In this document: in pieces, positions 32,022-39,782 of the stretch
Layout: each line of letters starts with the position of its first letter
Position numbering within the stretch: the stretch's first letter is position 1
Origin: Candidatus Saccharibacteria bacterium RIFCSPHIGHO2_12_FULL_47_16b
GTDB lineage: Bacteria > Patescibacteriota > Saccharimonadia > Saccharimonadales > UBA10212
Direction of reading: 5' to 3'
DNA: 41,291 nt
Assembly (NCBI GenBank): GCA_001790525.1
Contig: MGCU01000029.1
Location: 3,921-45,211 of the forward strand
Program-made: the position numbers and the translations under genes
The notes under the pieces: model-generated
Told to the model about the DNA's origin: nothing
The model's input: only the letters and a program-made list of their open reading frames with translations
The model's database searches: none

Positions 32022-32534
32022 GTCGGAAGGTACTTGATTACCGGTGTGGCCGGCAGCGGCAAATCGACTATTGCCTACGAGTTAAGCCGGCGCGGTTATG
32101 CGGCCTATGATACCGATGCCGGCTTCAGTTATTACGCCAATAAACAGACCGGCCAAAAAGTGACCCGCCCGCTGCATCCAACTTTGGAATGGTACGACAA
32201 GCACGAGCGGGTGTTTGATGAAAAAGTACTGCAAAACCTATTCAAAAAGCATCAGGACGAAGATTTATTGATTTGTTCTATAACGGCCAATCAAAAGAAA
32301 TACTACCCACAGTTCGACAAAATTTTTCTACTGACGGCTGACGATGAACTACTGGCCCATCGACTGCAAACCCGGACAACCAGCCATTTTGGCAAACATC
32401 CGGTTGATTTCCACCGTGTTTTTGCCGGTAAACAAGCCTGGGAAAATGAAGTCCGAGCCGCCGGCGCTTTCGAAATCGATTCCTCAAAACCAATTAAAAA
32501 GGTTGTTGATCAGATTCTTAAACAACTTAAATGA
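31980..32534 (+). CDS. P-loop nucleotide/small-molecule kinase-like protein
   Basis: A 184-aa AAA_18/adenylate-kinase-like P-loop protein. Walker A is TGVAGSGKST (about 21-30), followed by YELSRRGYAAYDTDAGFSYY, like shikimate, gluconate or dephospho-CoA kinase N-termini, and a mid-domain LLICSITANQKKYYPQFDKIFLLTADDELLAHRLQTR that fits strand 3 plus the lid region. The substrate is unknown. The start is uncertain: ATG at 31980 or 31992, both inside the heptamer array, so the first 14 or so residues are repeat-encoded. The stop overlaps the prmC start by 4 nt. Confidence 0.75.
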   Translation: MENAMKTENGKRKTVGRYLITGVAGSGKSTIAYELSRRGYAAYDTDAGFSYYANKQTGQKVTRPLHPTLEWYDKHERVFDEKVLQNLFKKHQDEDLLICSITANQKKYYPQFDKIFLLTADDELLAHRLQTRTTSHFGKHPVDFHRVFAGKQAWENEVRAAGAFEIDSSKPIKKVVDQILKQLK

Positions 32535-33364
32535 CAATTAAAGGCTGGCTAGCCCAAGCCGAGGCTAAGCTTAAGCTGGCTGATATTGGTACAGCACGGC
32601 TTGATGTTCTGATATTGCTGGAAGACGAAACCGGCAAGGACCGATCCTGGTTACTGGCCCACCCCGAAACTGTCTTACAAGGACCGTCCTTGAAGAGGTT
32701 GGATAAAAAAATTAAGCGGCGGGCTAAGCATGAGCCGCTGGCTTATATTCGTGGTTTTACGGAATTCTATGGTCGAAAATTCAAAGTCAACAAGCACGTT
32801 TTAGAACCCCGTCCCGAATCGGAAACGATGGTCGAGCTATTGCTCGACCTAGTAGACAGTAGACAGCAGGCAGTAGACAGTAGTTTACAGATTGTGGATG
32901 TGGGGACTGGGAGTGGGGCCTTGGCCATTACAACCAAGCTGGAGATTTCGGAGGCTGAAGTCATTGCCACTGACATTGATCCAAACTGTTTGGCGGTTGC
33001 CCATCAAAACGCTAAAGACCACGGCGTCAAAATCAAATTCCTCCAAGGCAACCTTTTCGTACCCCTCTACTCCCTACTCACTACACCCTACACCCTAATT
33101 TGCAACCTGCCTTATGTGCCTGATAAATGGCGAATTAATAAGGCCGCGGCGCGCGAGCCGAAAAAGGCTATTTTCGGCGGTCCTGACGGCCTTGACATTT
33201 ACCGCCGGCTTTTTGAACAACTCTCCAAAACGCCACAAAAAGCGGATTTCATACTTACTGAATCACTGCCGCCACAGCACGAAAAACTCGTCAAAATCGC
33301 TAAATCAACCGGCTATAAACTAAAACAAAACTCAGATCTAGTTCAATTATTTGAGCTGCTCTAG
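32531..33364 (+). CDS. prmC: Release factor glutamine methyltransferase PrmC/HemK, with two repeat insertions
   Basis: A 277-aa N5-glutamine methyltransferase that modifies the GGQ motif of RF1 and RF2. Seen: the N-terminal helical domain with HEPLAYIRGFTEFYGRKFKV, SAM motif I DVGTGSGALAI (about 123-133), TDIDPNCL and the catalytic motif. The catalytic motif reads NLPY (192-195) rather than NPPY, with the backbone-binding N and the P-Y pair kept. Residues about 107-118 (VDSRQQAVDSS) and 179-190 (LYSLLTTPYTLI) are encoded by two separate heptamer arrays, the second only 2 residues before NLPY. The start overlaps the kinase-like gene (ATGA). Confidence 0.93.
   Translation: MTIKGWLAQAEAKLKLADIGTARLDVLILLEDETGKDRSWLLAHPETVLQGPSLKRLDKKIKRRAKHEPLAYIRGFTEFYGRKFKVNKHVLEPRPESETMVELLLDLVDSRQQAVDSSLQIVDVGTGSGALAITTKLEISEAEVIATDIDPNCLAVAHQNAKDHGVKIKFLQGNLFVPLYSLLTTPYTLICNLPYVPDKWRINKAAAREPKKAIFGGPDGLDIYRRLFEQLSKTPQKADFILTESLPPQHEKLVKIAKSTGYKLKQNSDLVQLFELL
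32831..32848 (+). repeat. Short perfect hairpin inside prmC next to a heptamer array
   Basis: GTCGAGC-TATT-GCTCGAC, a 7-bp perfect stem in coding sequence, 1 nt before the first prmC heptamer array. Confidence 0.5.
32850..32884 (+). repeat. Heptamer array 1 inside prmC
   Basis: Units TAGTAGA, CAGTAGA, CAGCAGG, CAGTAGA and CAGTAGT in register (35 nt), single-armed. They code VDSRQQAVDSS between the N-terminal domain and SAM motif I. Confidence 0.8.
33065..33099 (+). repeat. Heptamer array 2 inside prmC
   Basis: Units CTCTACT, CCCTACT, CACTACA, CCCTACA and CCCTAAT in register (35 nt), single-armed. The words resemble the second arm of the frr/rseP array. They code LYSLLTTPYTLI just before the catalytic NLPY. 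Confidence 0.8.
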
Positions 33365-33368
33365 TTTA

Positions 33369-33409
33369 CATTTTTGTAAAAAATCGCAGTGCAGTTTTTT
33401 ACAAAAATG
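33369..33409. terminator. Perfect 15-bp hairpin between convergent prmC and htrA
   Basis: CATTTTTGTAAAAAA and TTTTTTACAAAAATG are perfect complements around an 11-nt loop. The A/T-rich stem fits a bidirectional terminator for the two converging genes, but a protein-binding site is possible. Confidence 0.6.
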
Positions 33410-33475
33410 AGAGGAGTAATATAGCTCTAGGCTGAAGCTTTTGGCTGTTAAGACAAAACGAAGCAGGAGCGTAGG

Positions 33476-34657
33476 TTACGATGATGGGGCGGCTTCCAAA
33501 GTAGCTTTCAGTGTGAGAGTTTGGCCGTCTCGGTTGACAGTCAGTTCAACTGTGTCGCCAACACTGTATTGACTCAAGATGGAAGTCAGGCTGTTTTTCT
33601 CGTCAATTGTTTTACCATCAATTTTGACAATGATGTCTTTTTCGCGCAAACCGGCCTTTTCTGCCGGACTGCCAGCCACAATCGATGGGCCACCTCTTGA
33701 CGGAACAATGTAAGCGCCTTGCTCGACATCCAGATTTAACTCATAAGCTATGTCCGGTGTCAGTGAAACATAACGGACGCCAAGAAACGGTTGTTCTAAT
33801 TTGCCTTTATTTAAAACAGTTTTAATTAGTCCTTTGATGTCATTGATTGGAATAGCAAAGCCAATGTTTTGAGCGCCGCCGGCAATGGCGGTGTTAATGC
33901 CAATTACCTCGCCGTTAATATTAACCAGCGGACCGCCGGAATTGCCTTCATTGATAGCAGCATCGGTCTGGAAAAGATCGGTCAGATTTTCTTGCGCTAA
34001 GCCAGAGGCATCACCGGCCGTTACATCACGGCCATAGCCCGAAATAATGCCCGAAGTTACGGTGTTTTGAAACTGGCCAAGGGCATTGCCTATCGCCACA
34101 ACCCGGTCTCCAACTTGAACTTTGGCCGAATCGCCCAGTTTGACAGGCACTAATTTCTTGCTCTTTAAGTCGCTTATTTTTAGAAAGGCTACGTCTAAAG
34201 AACTGCCCTCGGTAGTTCTTCCCAGAACTTGGACGTTGTCATACTGGGTTCCGTCGGCCAAAGTTACACTAACGCTCGATGTGCCGGCCGGCACCACGTG
34301 ACGGTTAGTGATAATGATGCCATCCTCCGAAATAACGAAGCCAGTGCCGGCAAAAGCTTCAGTTTGGGGCGAGACAAAACCAAAAATATCCGTGGCTTGG
34401 GACTGGCTTTCGACATTAATAGAAAGGACGCTTTGGCCGGTGTCTTTGGCAATTTGAGCGATTAGCTGGCTTTCGGAACTAACTACTCTGATTTGGGAAG
34501 CAGTATCGGCTGGGTTAGTATTGTCACCGGCTAGATTAGCGCCAATAACTCCGCCACCAAAACCAAGCAAGCCGCTAAAAAGGATTATTAACCAAGTCCT
34601 GATCTTGGCTAGGCTAGTTTTGGATCTATTTAAGGCTGCGCTCAAGTTTGGTCTCAA
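33476..34657 (-). CDS. htrA: HtrA/DegP-like serine protease with PDZ domain
   Basis: A 393-aa membrane-anchored quality-control protease. A TM lies at about 20-42, followed by a trypsin-like domain with catalytic triad H120 (TNRHVVP), D155 (SLDVAFLKI) and S240 (NEGNSGGPLVN), and one PDZ domain (about 290-385, SPAEKAGLREKDIIVKIDGKTI). It acts on misfolded exported proteins outside the membrane. The start is TTG at 34657 with GGAAAG upstream. A TGGTATAAT extended -10 lies about 26 nt before it, giving a normal short leader, unlike many genes here. Confidence 0.95.
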   Translation of the reverse strand: MRPNLSAALNRSKTSLAKIRTWLIILFSGLLGFGGGVIGANLAGDNTNPADTASQIRVVSSESQLIAQIAKDTGQSVLSINVESQSQATDIFGFVSPQTEAFAGTGFVISEDGIIITNRHVVPAGTSSVSVTLADGTQYDNVQVLGRTTEGSSLDVAFLKISDLKSKKLVPVKLGDSAKVQVGDRVVAIGNALGQFQNTVTSGIISGYGRDVTAGDASGLAQENLTDLFQTDAAINEGNSGGPLVNINGEVIGINTAIAGGAQNIGFAIPINDIKGLIKTVLNKGKLEQPFLGVRYVSLTPDIAYELNLDVEQGAYIVPSRGGPSIVAGSPAEKAGLREKDIIVKIDGKTIDEKNSLTSILSQYSVGDTVELTVNRDGQTLTLKATLEAAPSS

Positions 34658-34727
34658 TTGTTCTTTCCTTTGACTACCTGAAAATTATACCAACCCCAAG
34701 AACCAATTATTTCAGCCCTCAAGTTCC

Positions 34728-34769
34728 TTGCTCTTTGCTCTTTGCTCTTTGTTCTTTGTTCATTGTTCT
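34728..34769 (-). repeat. Heptamer array between htrA and the membrane protein gene
   Basis: Units TTGCTCT three times, TTGTTCT, TTGTTCA and TTGTTCT in register, ending directly at the stop codon of the gene at 34770. Single-armed. Confidence 0.8.
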
Positions 34770-35522
34770 TTATATCGTTGTGCCCGACCAATCGGATAAG
34801 ACTATAACAATAACCAAAATGGCCACCATTAAAGCCAGCGCCTGTTTTTCAAACGACGACGTCAGCCTTTCGGTGGCGTCCATGTAGTATAGGGCGGCAA
34901 TACCATAACCAATTGTCGTTAAGATAATGATTATTTGAGCAACCAATCCGTAAAACAGCAGCCAGTGCCCAAGCACGAAAGCCAGTCCTGCCGAAAAATA
35001 GGCCCAAACATGCGCTAGCAGCGGCGCATGCGGCTCATCAAAACTGGTTAGATAATGGCGGGCGGCTAAATAGGTAATTACCCAGGTACCTGCCATTAGT
35101 AATAAGGTTGAGGCATCGCCGAACTTTAAGTATAAAACTGCCAAGCCAAGCAGTTGGCCGAACATGGCTTGGGCAGCAACATACAACACACCACTACGCG
35201 GTTTTAACCAGGTTAACCAAGCAATGTAAGCCAACATCCAAAAAAGCTGCCACCATTTGACGCTGGTAGTAGACATAAAAATTACAAACGAAATGCCGGC
35301 AATGGTATCTATGCCATTGGCTATAAAATTAGCCATCCAGTAGCGCGGCTTGACTGCCACAATCCGCCATTTGGCGATTAGAACCAGCAAGATAGCTAGC
35401 CCAACAAAATCAATCCGAACTAAAATGTAGGCAATAATTGGCAGAGCGGCAACTAGGGCCAGATGAATCGGGTGTGAGAAGCCGCGGATGGGCTTTATTT
35501 TATCGAGAAGAGCCGTTAGCAT
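34770..35522 (-). CDS. Unknown polytopic membrane protein
   Basis: A 250-aa protein with about eight hydrophobic segments and many Trp and Tyr residues; I do not recognise the family. Loops are short (AKWRIVAVKPRYW, HYLTSFDEPHAPLLAH), and no catalytic motif stands out. It lies 8 nt after the LCP protein gene on the same strand, so the two are likely co-transcribed, and it may serve envelope biogenesis. Its stop codon adjoins a heptamer array. Confidence 0.75.
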   Translation of the reverse strand: MLTALLDKIKPIRGFSHPIHLALVAALPIIAYILVRIDFVGLAILLVLIAKWRIVAVKPRYWMANFIANGIDTIAGISFVIFMSTTSVKWWQLFWMLAYIAWLTWLKPRSGVLYVAAQAMFGQLLGLAVLYLKFGDASTLLLMAGTWVITYLAARHYLTSFDEPHAPLLAHVWAYFSAGLAFVLGHWLLFYGLVAQIIIILTTIGYGIAALYYMDATERLTSSFEKQALALMVAILVIVIVLSDWSGTTI

Positions 35523-35530
35523 GCCTACCC

Positions 35531-37144
35531 CTACTGCCCTGCATCTTTGCCGACAATTATAACAAACTTAGTGCCAACAGGCGGATTGATGCCAAATTCG
35601 GCCGGGATTGCAGTGCGGGCAGTAACTTTAAAGCGCAACTCCAGATAATGGCGTGTGTATTTGTCGACACCATTGGATAAATCAACCAGGACTGTATTGA
35701 GTGGATTGGTCTGATTAGGTGCATTATCAACGACAGTAACGTTATAGCCGTAGGATTTAAGTAGATCGCCCTTGGTCTTGCCTAAACCGGCAACGGTAGT
35801 GGCGTTATAAACCGCCACGGCCGAATTCTCTTTGGCCAAAAAACCGTCGCGCAGCGTGTTGCGAACATAACTTTGAATAGCCGCGTAGTCAAACAAGGCG
35901 GTTTTGGGTCTAACAACCGAAAAGCCGCCGACATTGCCGGTTGTCAGGAAGTCGTGCGGCGGCGTAACTAGGTCTAATGAGGTAATGTCGCTGGAGGGAA
36001 TCTTAGAAGTAATGCTATAAAGGCGCATCACATCATTAAGTGAGAAATCGGTGTAAACATTGTCGCCGAAGCTAGAAAGTAACTGCGACATGCGCACCGG
36101 ATTGGCATAAGTTCCGACGGAGAAAATTTTATCCTTCATGGCTACCAGGACTAGCCGCTGTCGTTCGGCCCGGGCAAAATCACTACTGGTCAGGCGGCTT
36201 TTGACGTATAGCAAGGCCTTGGCACCATTGAAGGTCTGTGGGCCGGCTTTAGCGATAGTTGAGTTGTAATTATTCTCCCAAGCAATCGTTGGATCATATA
36301 GCGTTTCTGGTACATTGACGGTAATACCGCCAAGCGCGTCAACCGCCTGCTTAAAGGCTTTAAAATCAACTACCGCATGATAATGAATCGGGATGCCAAG
36401 CACTGCCTGTAAAGTCTCATCAACCAGATTTATGCCTTCTTTTTTCTTAGTTGATTCATCTTTGCTTTTGGAATTATTTTTGCCATAAGCATAAGCGGCG
36501 TTAATTTTTTGGGAGCCATTGCCCGGAATTTTGACCCATAAATCTCGCGGAATGCTAAGTAGGGCTACTTTTTTATTAATCGGGTCCAGGCTGATTATCA
36601 TAATGGTATCTGTTAAATCAGGCGCGACATGGCCTTCGCCGCCAATGCCAAGTAGCAGAATATTAACTCGGCCGTCGCCTTCGCTGCGCAGTTTATTAAT
36701 GTCAATTTCTTCAGCTAAGGCCGGCGCATTGCCGCCGCCTCTAAAAAGATTTTTCTGGGTTATATAAAACTTAATTCCAAAATAAGCTCCGCCCAGCAGG
36801 ACCAAAGCGGCCAAGACAAGTCCGGCTCGTTTAAATAGTCGCCGCCAGCTGCGCCGCCGGCCAGTAGTTTTCTTTCGGCTTTTGTCTGGTTCAATATTAT
36901 CAAGCAAGATTGGCTCATCTAAGGCGTCGGCAGAAAGCGTTTCGGCGGCCGCACCAACCTCCGCCCCACCGGTACGCATCGGGTGAAAGCCTTCTCCCCT
37001 TGGAGTTAGTAAGCCCAGTTTACCGCTCTGGCTGGCGCCGCGTGGCGGTGTCACAGGCATACCTAAACGGGGGCTGTCAGAGATAATTCCGTCTATAGAG
37101 CGTTCATGGTGACCATGCGCTCTCCGCCGTTTTTTATCAAACAT
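35531..37144 (-). CDS. LytR-CpsA-Psr (LCP) family protein with LytR_C domain
   Basis: A 537-aa protein. A long basic, disordered cytoplasmic N-terminus (about 1-100) is followed by a TM (about 105-130), the LCP catalytic domain (INILLLGIGGEGHVAPDLTDTIMI, LLSIPRDLWVKIPG, NAAYAYG) with its conserved Arg/Asp residues, and a C-terminal LytR_C domain (SAVAVYNATTVAGLGKTKGDLLKSYGYNV). LCP enzymes attach glycopolymers to peptidoglycan or surface proteins. The ORF track starts 13 codons earlier, but an extended -10 box overlaps that stretch, so I chose the ATG at 37144, predicted as almost leaderless. Confidence 0.93.
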   Translation of the reverse strand: MFDKKRRRAHGHHERSIDGIISDSPRLGMPVTPPRGASQSGKLGLLTPRGEGFHPMRTGGAEVGAAAETLSADALDEPILLDNIEPDKSRKKTTGRRRSWRRLFKRAGLVLAALVLLGGAYFGIKFYITQKNLFRGGGNAPALAEEIDINKLRSEGDGRVNILLLGIGGEGHVAPDLTDTIMIISLDPINKKVALLSIPRDLWVKIPGNGSQKINAAYAYGKNNSKSKDESTKKKEGINLVDETLQAVLGIPIHYHAVVDFKAFKQAVDALGGITVNVPETLYDPTIAWENNYNSTIAKAGPQTFNGAKALLYVKSRLTSSDFARAERQRLVLVAMKDKIFSVGTYANPVRMSQLLSSFGDNVYTDFSLNDVMRLYSITSKIPSSDITSLDLVTPPHDFLTTGNVGGFSVVRPKTALFDYAAIQSYVRNTLRDGFLAKENSAVAVYNATTVAGLGKTKGDLLKSYGYNVTVVDNAPNQTNPLNTVLVDLSNGVDKYTRHYLELRFKVTARTAIPAEFGINPPVGTKFVIIVGKDAGQ

Positions 37145-37156
37145 ATCCGTGGAACT

Positions 37157-37165
37157 AGTATAGCA
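37157..37165 (-). promoter_or_regulatory. Extended -10 box of the LCP gene
   Basis: TGCTATACT on the minus strand ends 12 nt before the chosen ATG. Confidence 0.55.
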
Positions 37166-37259
37166 TTCTCCAGAATCTCGCACCGCCTTTCCCTGCCTAC
37201 CAGCAAAGCCGGTAGCACTGGCAGGCTCTGGAATTTAAAAACCCTAAGTTATTTTCGGA

Positions 37260-37265
37260 TATAAT
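37260..37265 (+). promoter_or_regulatory. -10 box (TATAAT) of lepB
   Basis: A perfect TATAAT ending 8 nt before the lepB ATG. The predicted mRNA start is at or next to the start codon. The -35 is weak. Confidence 0.55.
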
Positions 37266-37273
37266 TAGGGCTT

Positions 37274-37903
37274 ATGGTTGAAGAAAAAAACTATCATAAG
37301 TTAAAACATCGCTTTTCCAGACCGCATAGCGAAGGCTGGCGATCAGCCCTCGGTACGATTGTTTTAATCCTATTAGCACCCCTGATTGCTCTGTTTATTT
37401 CGGCCTTTGTACTGCAATCCTATCAGGTTGACGGCCAAAGTATGGAGCCAACTTTGGCTAACGGCGACCGTTTAATTGTCAACAAAGTCCCCCGAACTAT
37501 CTCTAGGTTATCAGGCAACAACTATACACCGGCTCGCGGCGATATCGTTATTTTTAATCAATCTGGTGTGGAATTTGGATTTAGCCAGCCCAAACAGCTC
37601 ATCAAAAGAGTAATCGGACTGCCTGGAGAACACCTAATAGTCAAAGACGGTGTAATCAGTGTTATTAACAGATATCACCCGGATGGCTACAACCCTGATA
37701 TCGCTGGTGACTACCGGGTTCCATCACAATCTACACCGGGAGACGTCGATGTCGAGCTAGATGATAATGAAATATTTGTGGTTGGCGATAACCGAGCTAA
37801 TTCAGAAGATTCACGTCATTTTGGATCAGTTAACCAACGCCACGTAATTGGCAAGTTAATGCTTCGGCTTTTGCCGCTCGGCCAACCACATCGAATCGAT
37901 TGA
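37274..37903 (+). CDS. lepB: Signal peptidase I
   Basis: A 209-aa type I signal peptidase. One TM (about 25-49) is followed by the catalytic Ser56 in DGQSMEPTL and Lys111 in LIKRVIGLPGE, then the box-E motif GDNRANSEDSRHFG. It removes signal peptides from secreted proteins at the outer face of the membrane. Single-gene unit with its own -10 box. It converges on parB, and an inverted repeat begins at its stop codon. Confidence 0.96.
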   Translation: MVEEKNYHKLKHRFSRPHSEGWRSALGTIVLILLAPLIALFISAFVLQSYQVDGQSMEPTLANGDRLIVNKVPRTISRLSGNNYTPARGDIVIFNQSGVEFGFSQPKQLIKRVIGLPGEHLIVKDGVISVINRYHPDGYNPDIAGDYRVPSQSTPGDVDVELDDNEIFVVGDNRANSEDSRHFGSVNQRHVIGKLMLRLLPLGQPHRID

Positions 37904-37956
37904 ACAATTTTTGTACTCTAGGCTCTAGTACGTCCAGGCTACTTGATAATTGTTCA
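37901..37956. terminator. Inverted repeat at the lepB/parB convergent junction
   Basis: TGAACAATT (starting at the lepB stop) and AATTGTTCA form a 9-bp stem around 38 nt that hold a smaller GTACT/AGTAC stem. It lacks a T-run. It may act as a two-way terminator. Confidence 0.45.
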
Positions 37957-37994
37957 GTTTAACTAGCAAAGTACAAAGCTACAACAAACGTGTT

Positions 37995-38846
37995 CTAAGC
38001 ACCAATTTTTTTGGCAATTTGGGCCAGTTCGTTGTCGTCTTTAAATTGAATAATTAATTGCCCGCCTTTGGCTGTATGCTTAATTCTAACCGCTGTTTTT
38101 AGTTTGGCCTCTAGTTTTTTAGTCAGTGGACTAATCTGGGCGGTTTTGGCCTTAGCTTGAGCCAAATCCGCTCCCCTCTTAGCTGCCACGACAAACTGTT
38201 CGGCCTGTCTGACTGTCCAACCGTTGTTTAATATACAATGCAGTAATTCTGACTGCTTCTCCTGTAGTCGGTTAAGGGCTAGTATAGCCCTGGCGTGGCC
38301 CTCGCTTATCTTACCTTTCCTTAAAGCGGTCATGGCGGCCTCGGGTAACTCTAGTAACCGTGTTAAATTACTCAATGTAGACGGGGCTTTGCCAAGTTTT
38401 TGAGCAATTTCATCTAGCTTAAGGCTAAATTGCTGTTGTAATTTTGAAACAGCTAATGCTTGCTCCAGTGGCGACAGGTCAATTCGCTGAATATTTTCAA
38501 TTAAACTAAATTCTAGCTGCTCTAATTCTTCTAAACTACGGACGATAGCAGGTATATTTTTATGCCCAGCGGCTTTGGCGGCCCGCCAGCGCCGCTCGCC
38601 GGCCACGATTCGATATTTACCATCATGGCGAATAACAATGATTGGCTGTAAGATCCCATGGCGCTTGACTGAAGCTATTAGCTCGACCAAATCATTTTCG
38701 GCTTCGCGGCGCGGTTGGGCCGGATTTGGCACAATATCGGCGATGAGTAGTTTTTGTACTCGGTGCTTATCTTCCTCCAAAATAGAATCGTCAATTTCTT
38801 TTGGAATGAGCGTATCGAACCCCCTTCCAAGTGCTTGCCGGCTCAT
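37995..38846 (-). CDS. parB: Chromosome partition protein ParB
   Basis: A 283-aa ParB/Spo0J, a CTP-dependent DNA clamp that loads at parS near the origin. The N-terminal ParB domain has LLIADIVPNPAQPRRE, GILQPIIV and the CTP-binding GERRWRAAKAAG. The central HTH block has ENIQRIDLSPLEQA and LGKAPSTLSNLTRLLELPE, and a C-terminal dimerisation region follows. The ORF track starts six codons upstream at TTG; AGGAGG at ideal spacing supports the ATG at 38846. That Shine-Dalgarno and start lie in the loop of a 7-bp inverted repeat. parA lies upstream, beyond a heptamer array. Confidence 0.95.
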   Translation of the reverse strand: MSRQALGRGFDTLIPKEIDDSILEEDKHRVQKLLIADIVPNPAQPRREAENDLVELIASVKRHGILQPIIVIRHDGKYRIVAGERRWRAAKAAGHKNIPAIVRSLEELEQLEFSLIENIQRIDLSPLEQALAVSKLQQQFSLKLDEIAQKLGKAPSTLSNLTRLLELPEAAMTALRKGKISEGHARAILALNRLQEKQSELLHCILNNGWTVRQAEQFVVAAKRGADLAQAKAKTAQISPLTKKLEAKLKTAVRIKHTAKGGQLIIQFKDDNELAQIAKKIGA

Positions 38847-38866
38847 ATTATTACCTCCTGGCAAGC
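38833..38866 (-). promoter_or_regulatory. Hairpin enclosing the parB ribosome binding site and start codon
   Basis: GCTTGCC and GGCAAGC form a 7-bp stem whose 20-nt loop holds AGGAGG and the ATG. A smaller alternative, TTGCC-AGGA-GGTAA (one G-U pair), also covers the Shine-Dalgarno. Confidence 0.45.
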
Positions 38867-38991
38867 AATTTTCATTTTACAATTTTCATTTTTCAATAAA
38901 TTTTCAATTAACAATTTATAATTATTGATGAGTTTGTGAACTGTAAACTGTAAACGCACTCTAAACGGTAAACTGTAAACTGTAAAATTGA
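38866..38991 (-). repeat. Heptamer array between parA and parB
   Basis: Plus-strand units CAATTTT, CATTTTA, CAATTTT and CATTTTT, then a different word, GTAAACT/AACTGTA (GTGAACT, GTAAACT, GTAAACG, AACTGTA twice). About 18 units of 7 nt. It looks like two word families placed back to back. Confidence 0.75.
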
Positions 38992-39008
38992 TCGACGAAA
39001 CCATAAGC

Positions 39009-39767
39009 TTATAATAACCTTTCCTGGAGTTCATTGGCCAATGATTTGTAGGCCTCTGCCCCCTTGCTTAATGGGTCGTGCTCGTCGATTGTTTTACCGA
39101 AACTAGGTGCTTCAGCCAAGCGGACACTGCGCGGTACAACTGTGGTAAACAGTTTATCGCCAAAATGCTTGGCTAGTTCCAACCGGACTTGTTCGCTCAA
39201 ACTATTGCGGCTGTCGTAAAGTGTAGTGATTACTCCAAGTAAGTTCAGATCCGGGTTAATGGCTTGACGGACTTGCTGGTAGACGGATAAAAGTTGCCCA
39301 AGGCCCTCTAAAGCATAGTACTCGGCCTGGACCGGGATAATAACGTCTGTGGCCGCCGCTAAGCTATTAACTGTCAATAGACCGAGCGAAGGTGGTGAGT
39401 CAATGATAATAAAGTCATAATTTAGATCCGACAGTAGCTCTTTAAGTAGAAATTCGCGTCTAGGGTGATCGACTAGTTCCACTTCGGCTCCAGCCAGATG
39501 CCGATTGGCCGGCAACAGTTCCAGCCCGTCGATTTTGTGTTTTTGGATGACTTTATGCTTGGGCGCTTTAGAAAATAGTACGTCGTACAATGTTAGATTC
39601 AAACTGGACTTATCAAAGCCAAGGCCCGAGGTGGCATTAGCTTGCGGATCGCTATCGACGACAAGCACACTATGGCCGGCTTTGGCTAAATAAGCCGCCA
39701 AGTTAACAGCCGTGGTGGTTTTACCCACCCCGCCCTTCTGATTCAAAACTGCAATTATCCGTTTCAC
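39009..39767 (-). CDS. parA: Chromosome partition ATPase ParA/Soj
   Basis: A 252-aa ParA. The deviant Walker A is KGGVGKTT (11-18), followed by VLVVDSDPQANAT and the Walker B-like FIIIDSPPSLGLLTVN. It drives origin segregation with ParB. The GTG start at 39767 has AAGGA close upstream. The short length without an N-terminal HTH fits chromosomal Soj-type rather than plasmid type Ia ParA. The upstream 140 nt hold a parS-like sequence and the end of the glycine-rich protein gene. Confidence 0.96.
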   Translation of the reverse strand: MKRIIAVLNQKGGVGKTTTAVNLAAYLAKAGHSVLVVDSDPQANATSGLGFDKSSLNLTLYDVLFSKAPKHKVIQKHKIDGLELLPANRHLAGAEVELVDHPRREFLLKELLSDLNYDFIIIDSPPSLGLLTVNSLAAATDVIIPVQAEYYALEGLGQLLSVYQQVRQAINPDLNLLGVITTLYDSRNSLSEQVRLELAKHFGDKLFTTVVPRSVRLAEAPSFGKTIDEHDPLSKGAEAYKSLANELQERLL

Positions 39768-39782
39768 TGTTCCTTGCCCGGC

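Noticed and set aside
38843-39034. 63-aa ORF between parA and parB
   Set aside because: It is encoded by the heptamer array (words such as LLIENLLKNENCKMKI) and has no independent support.
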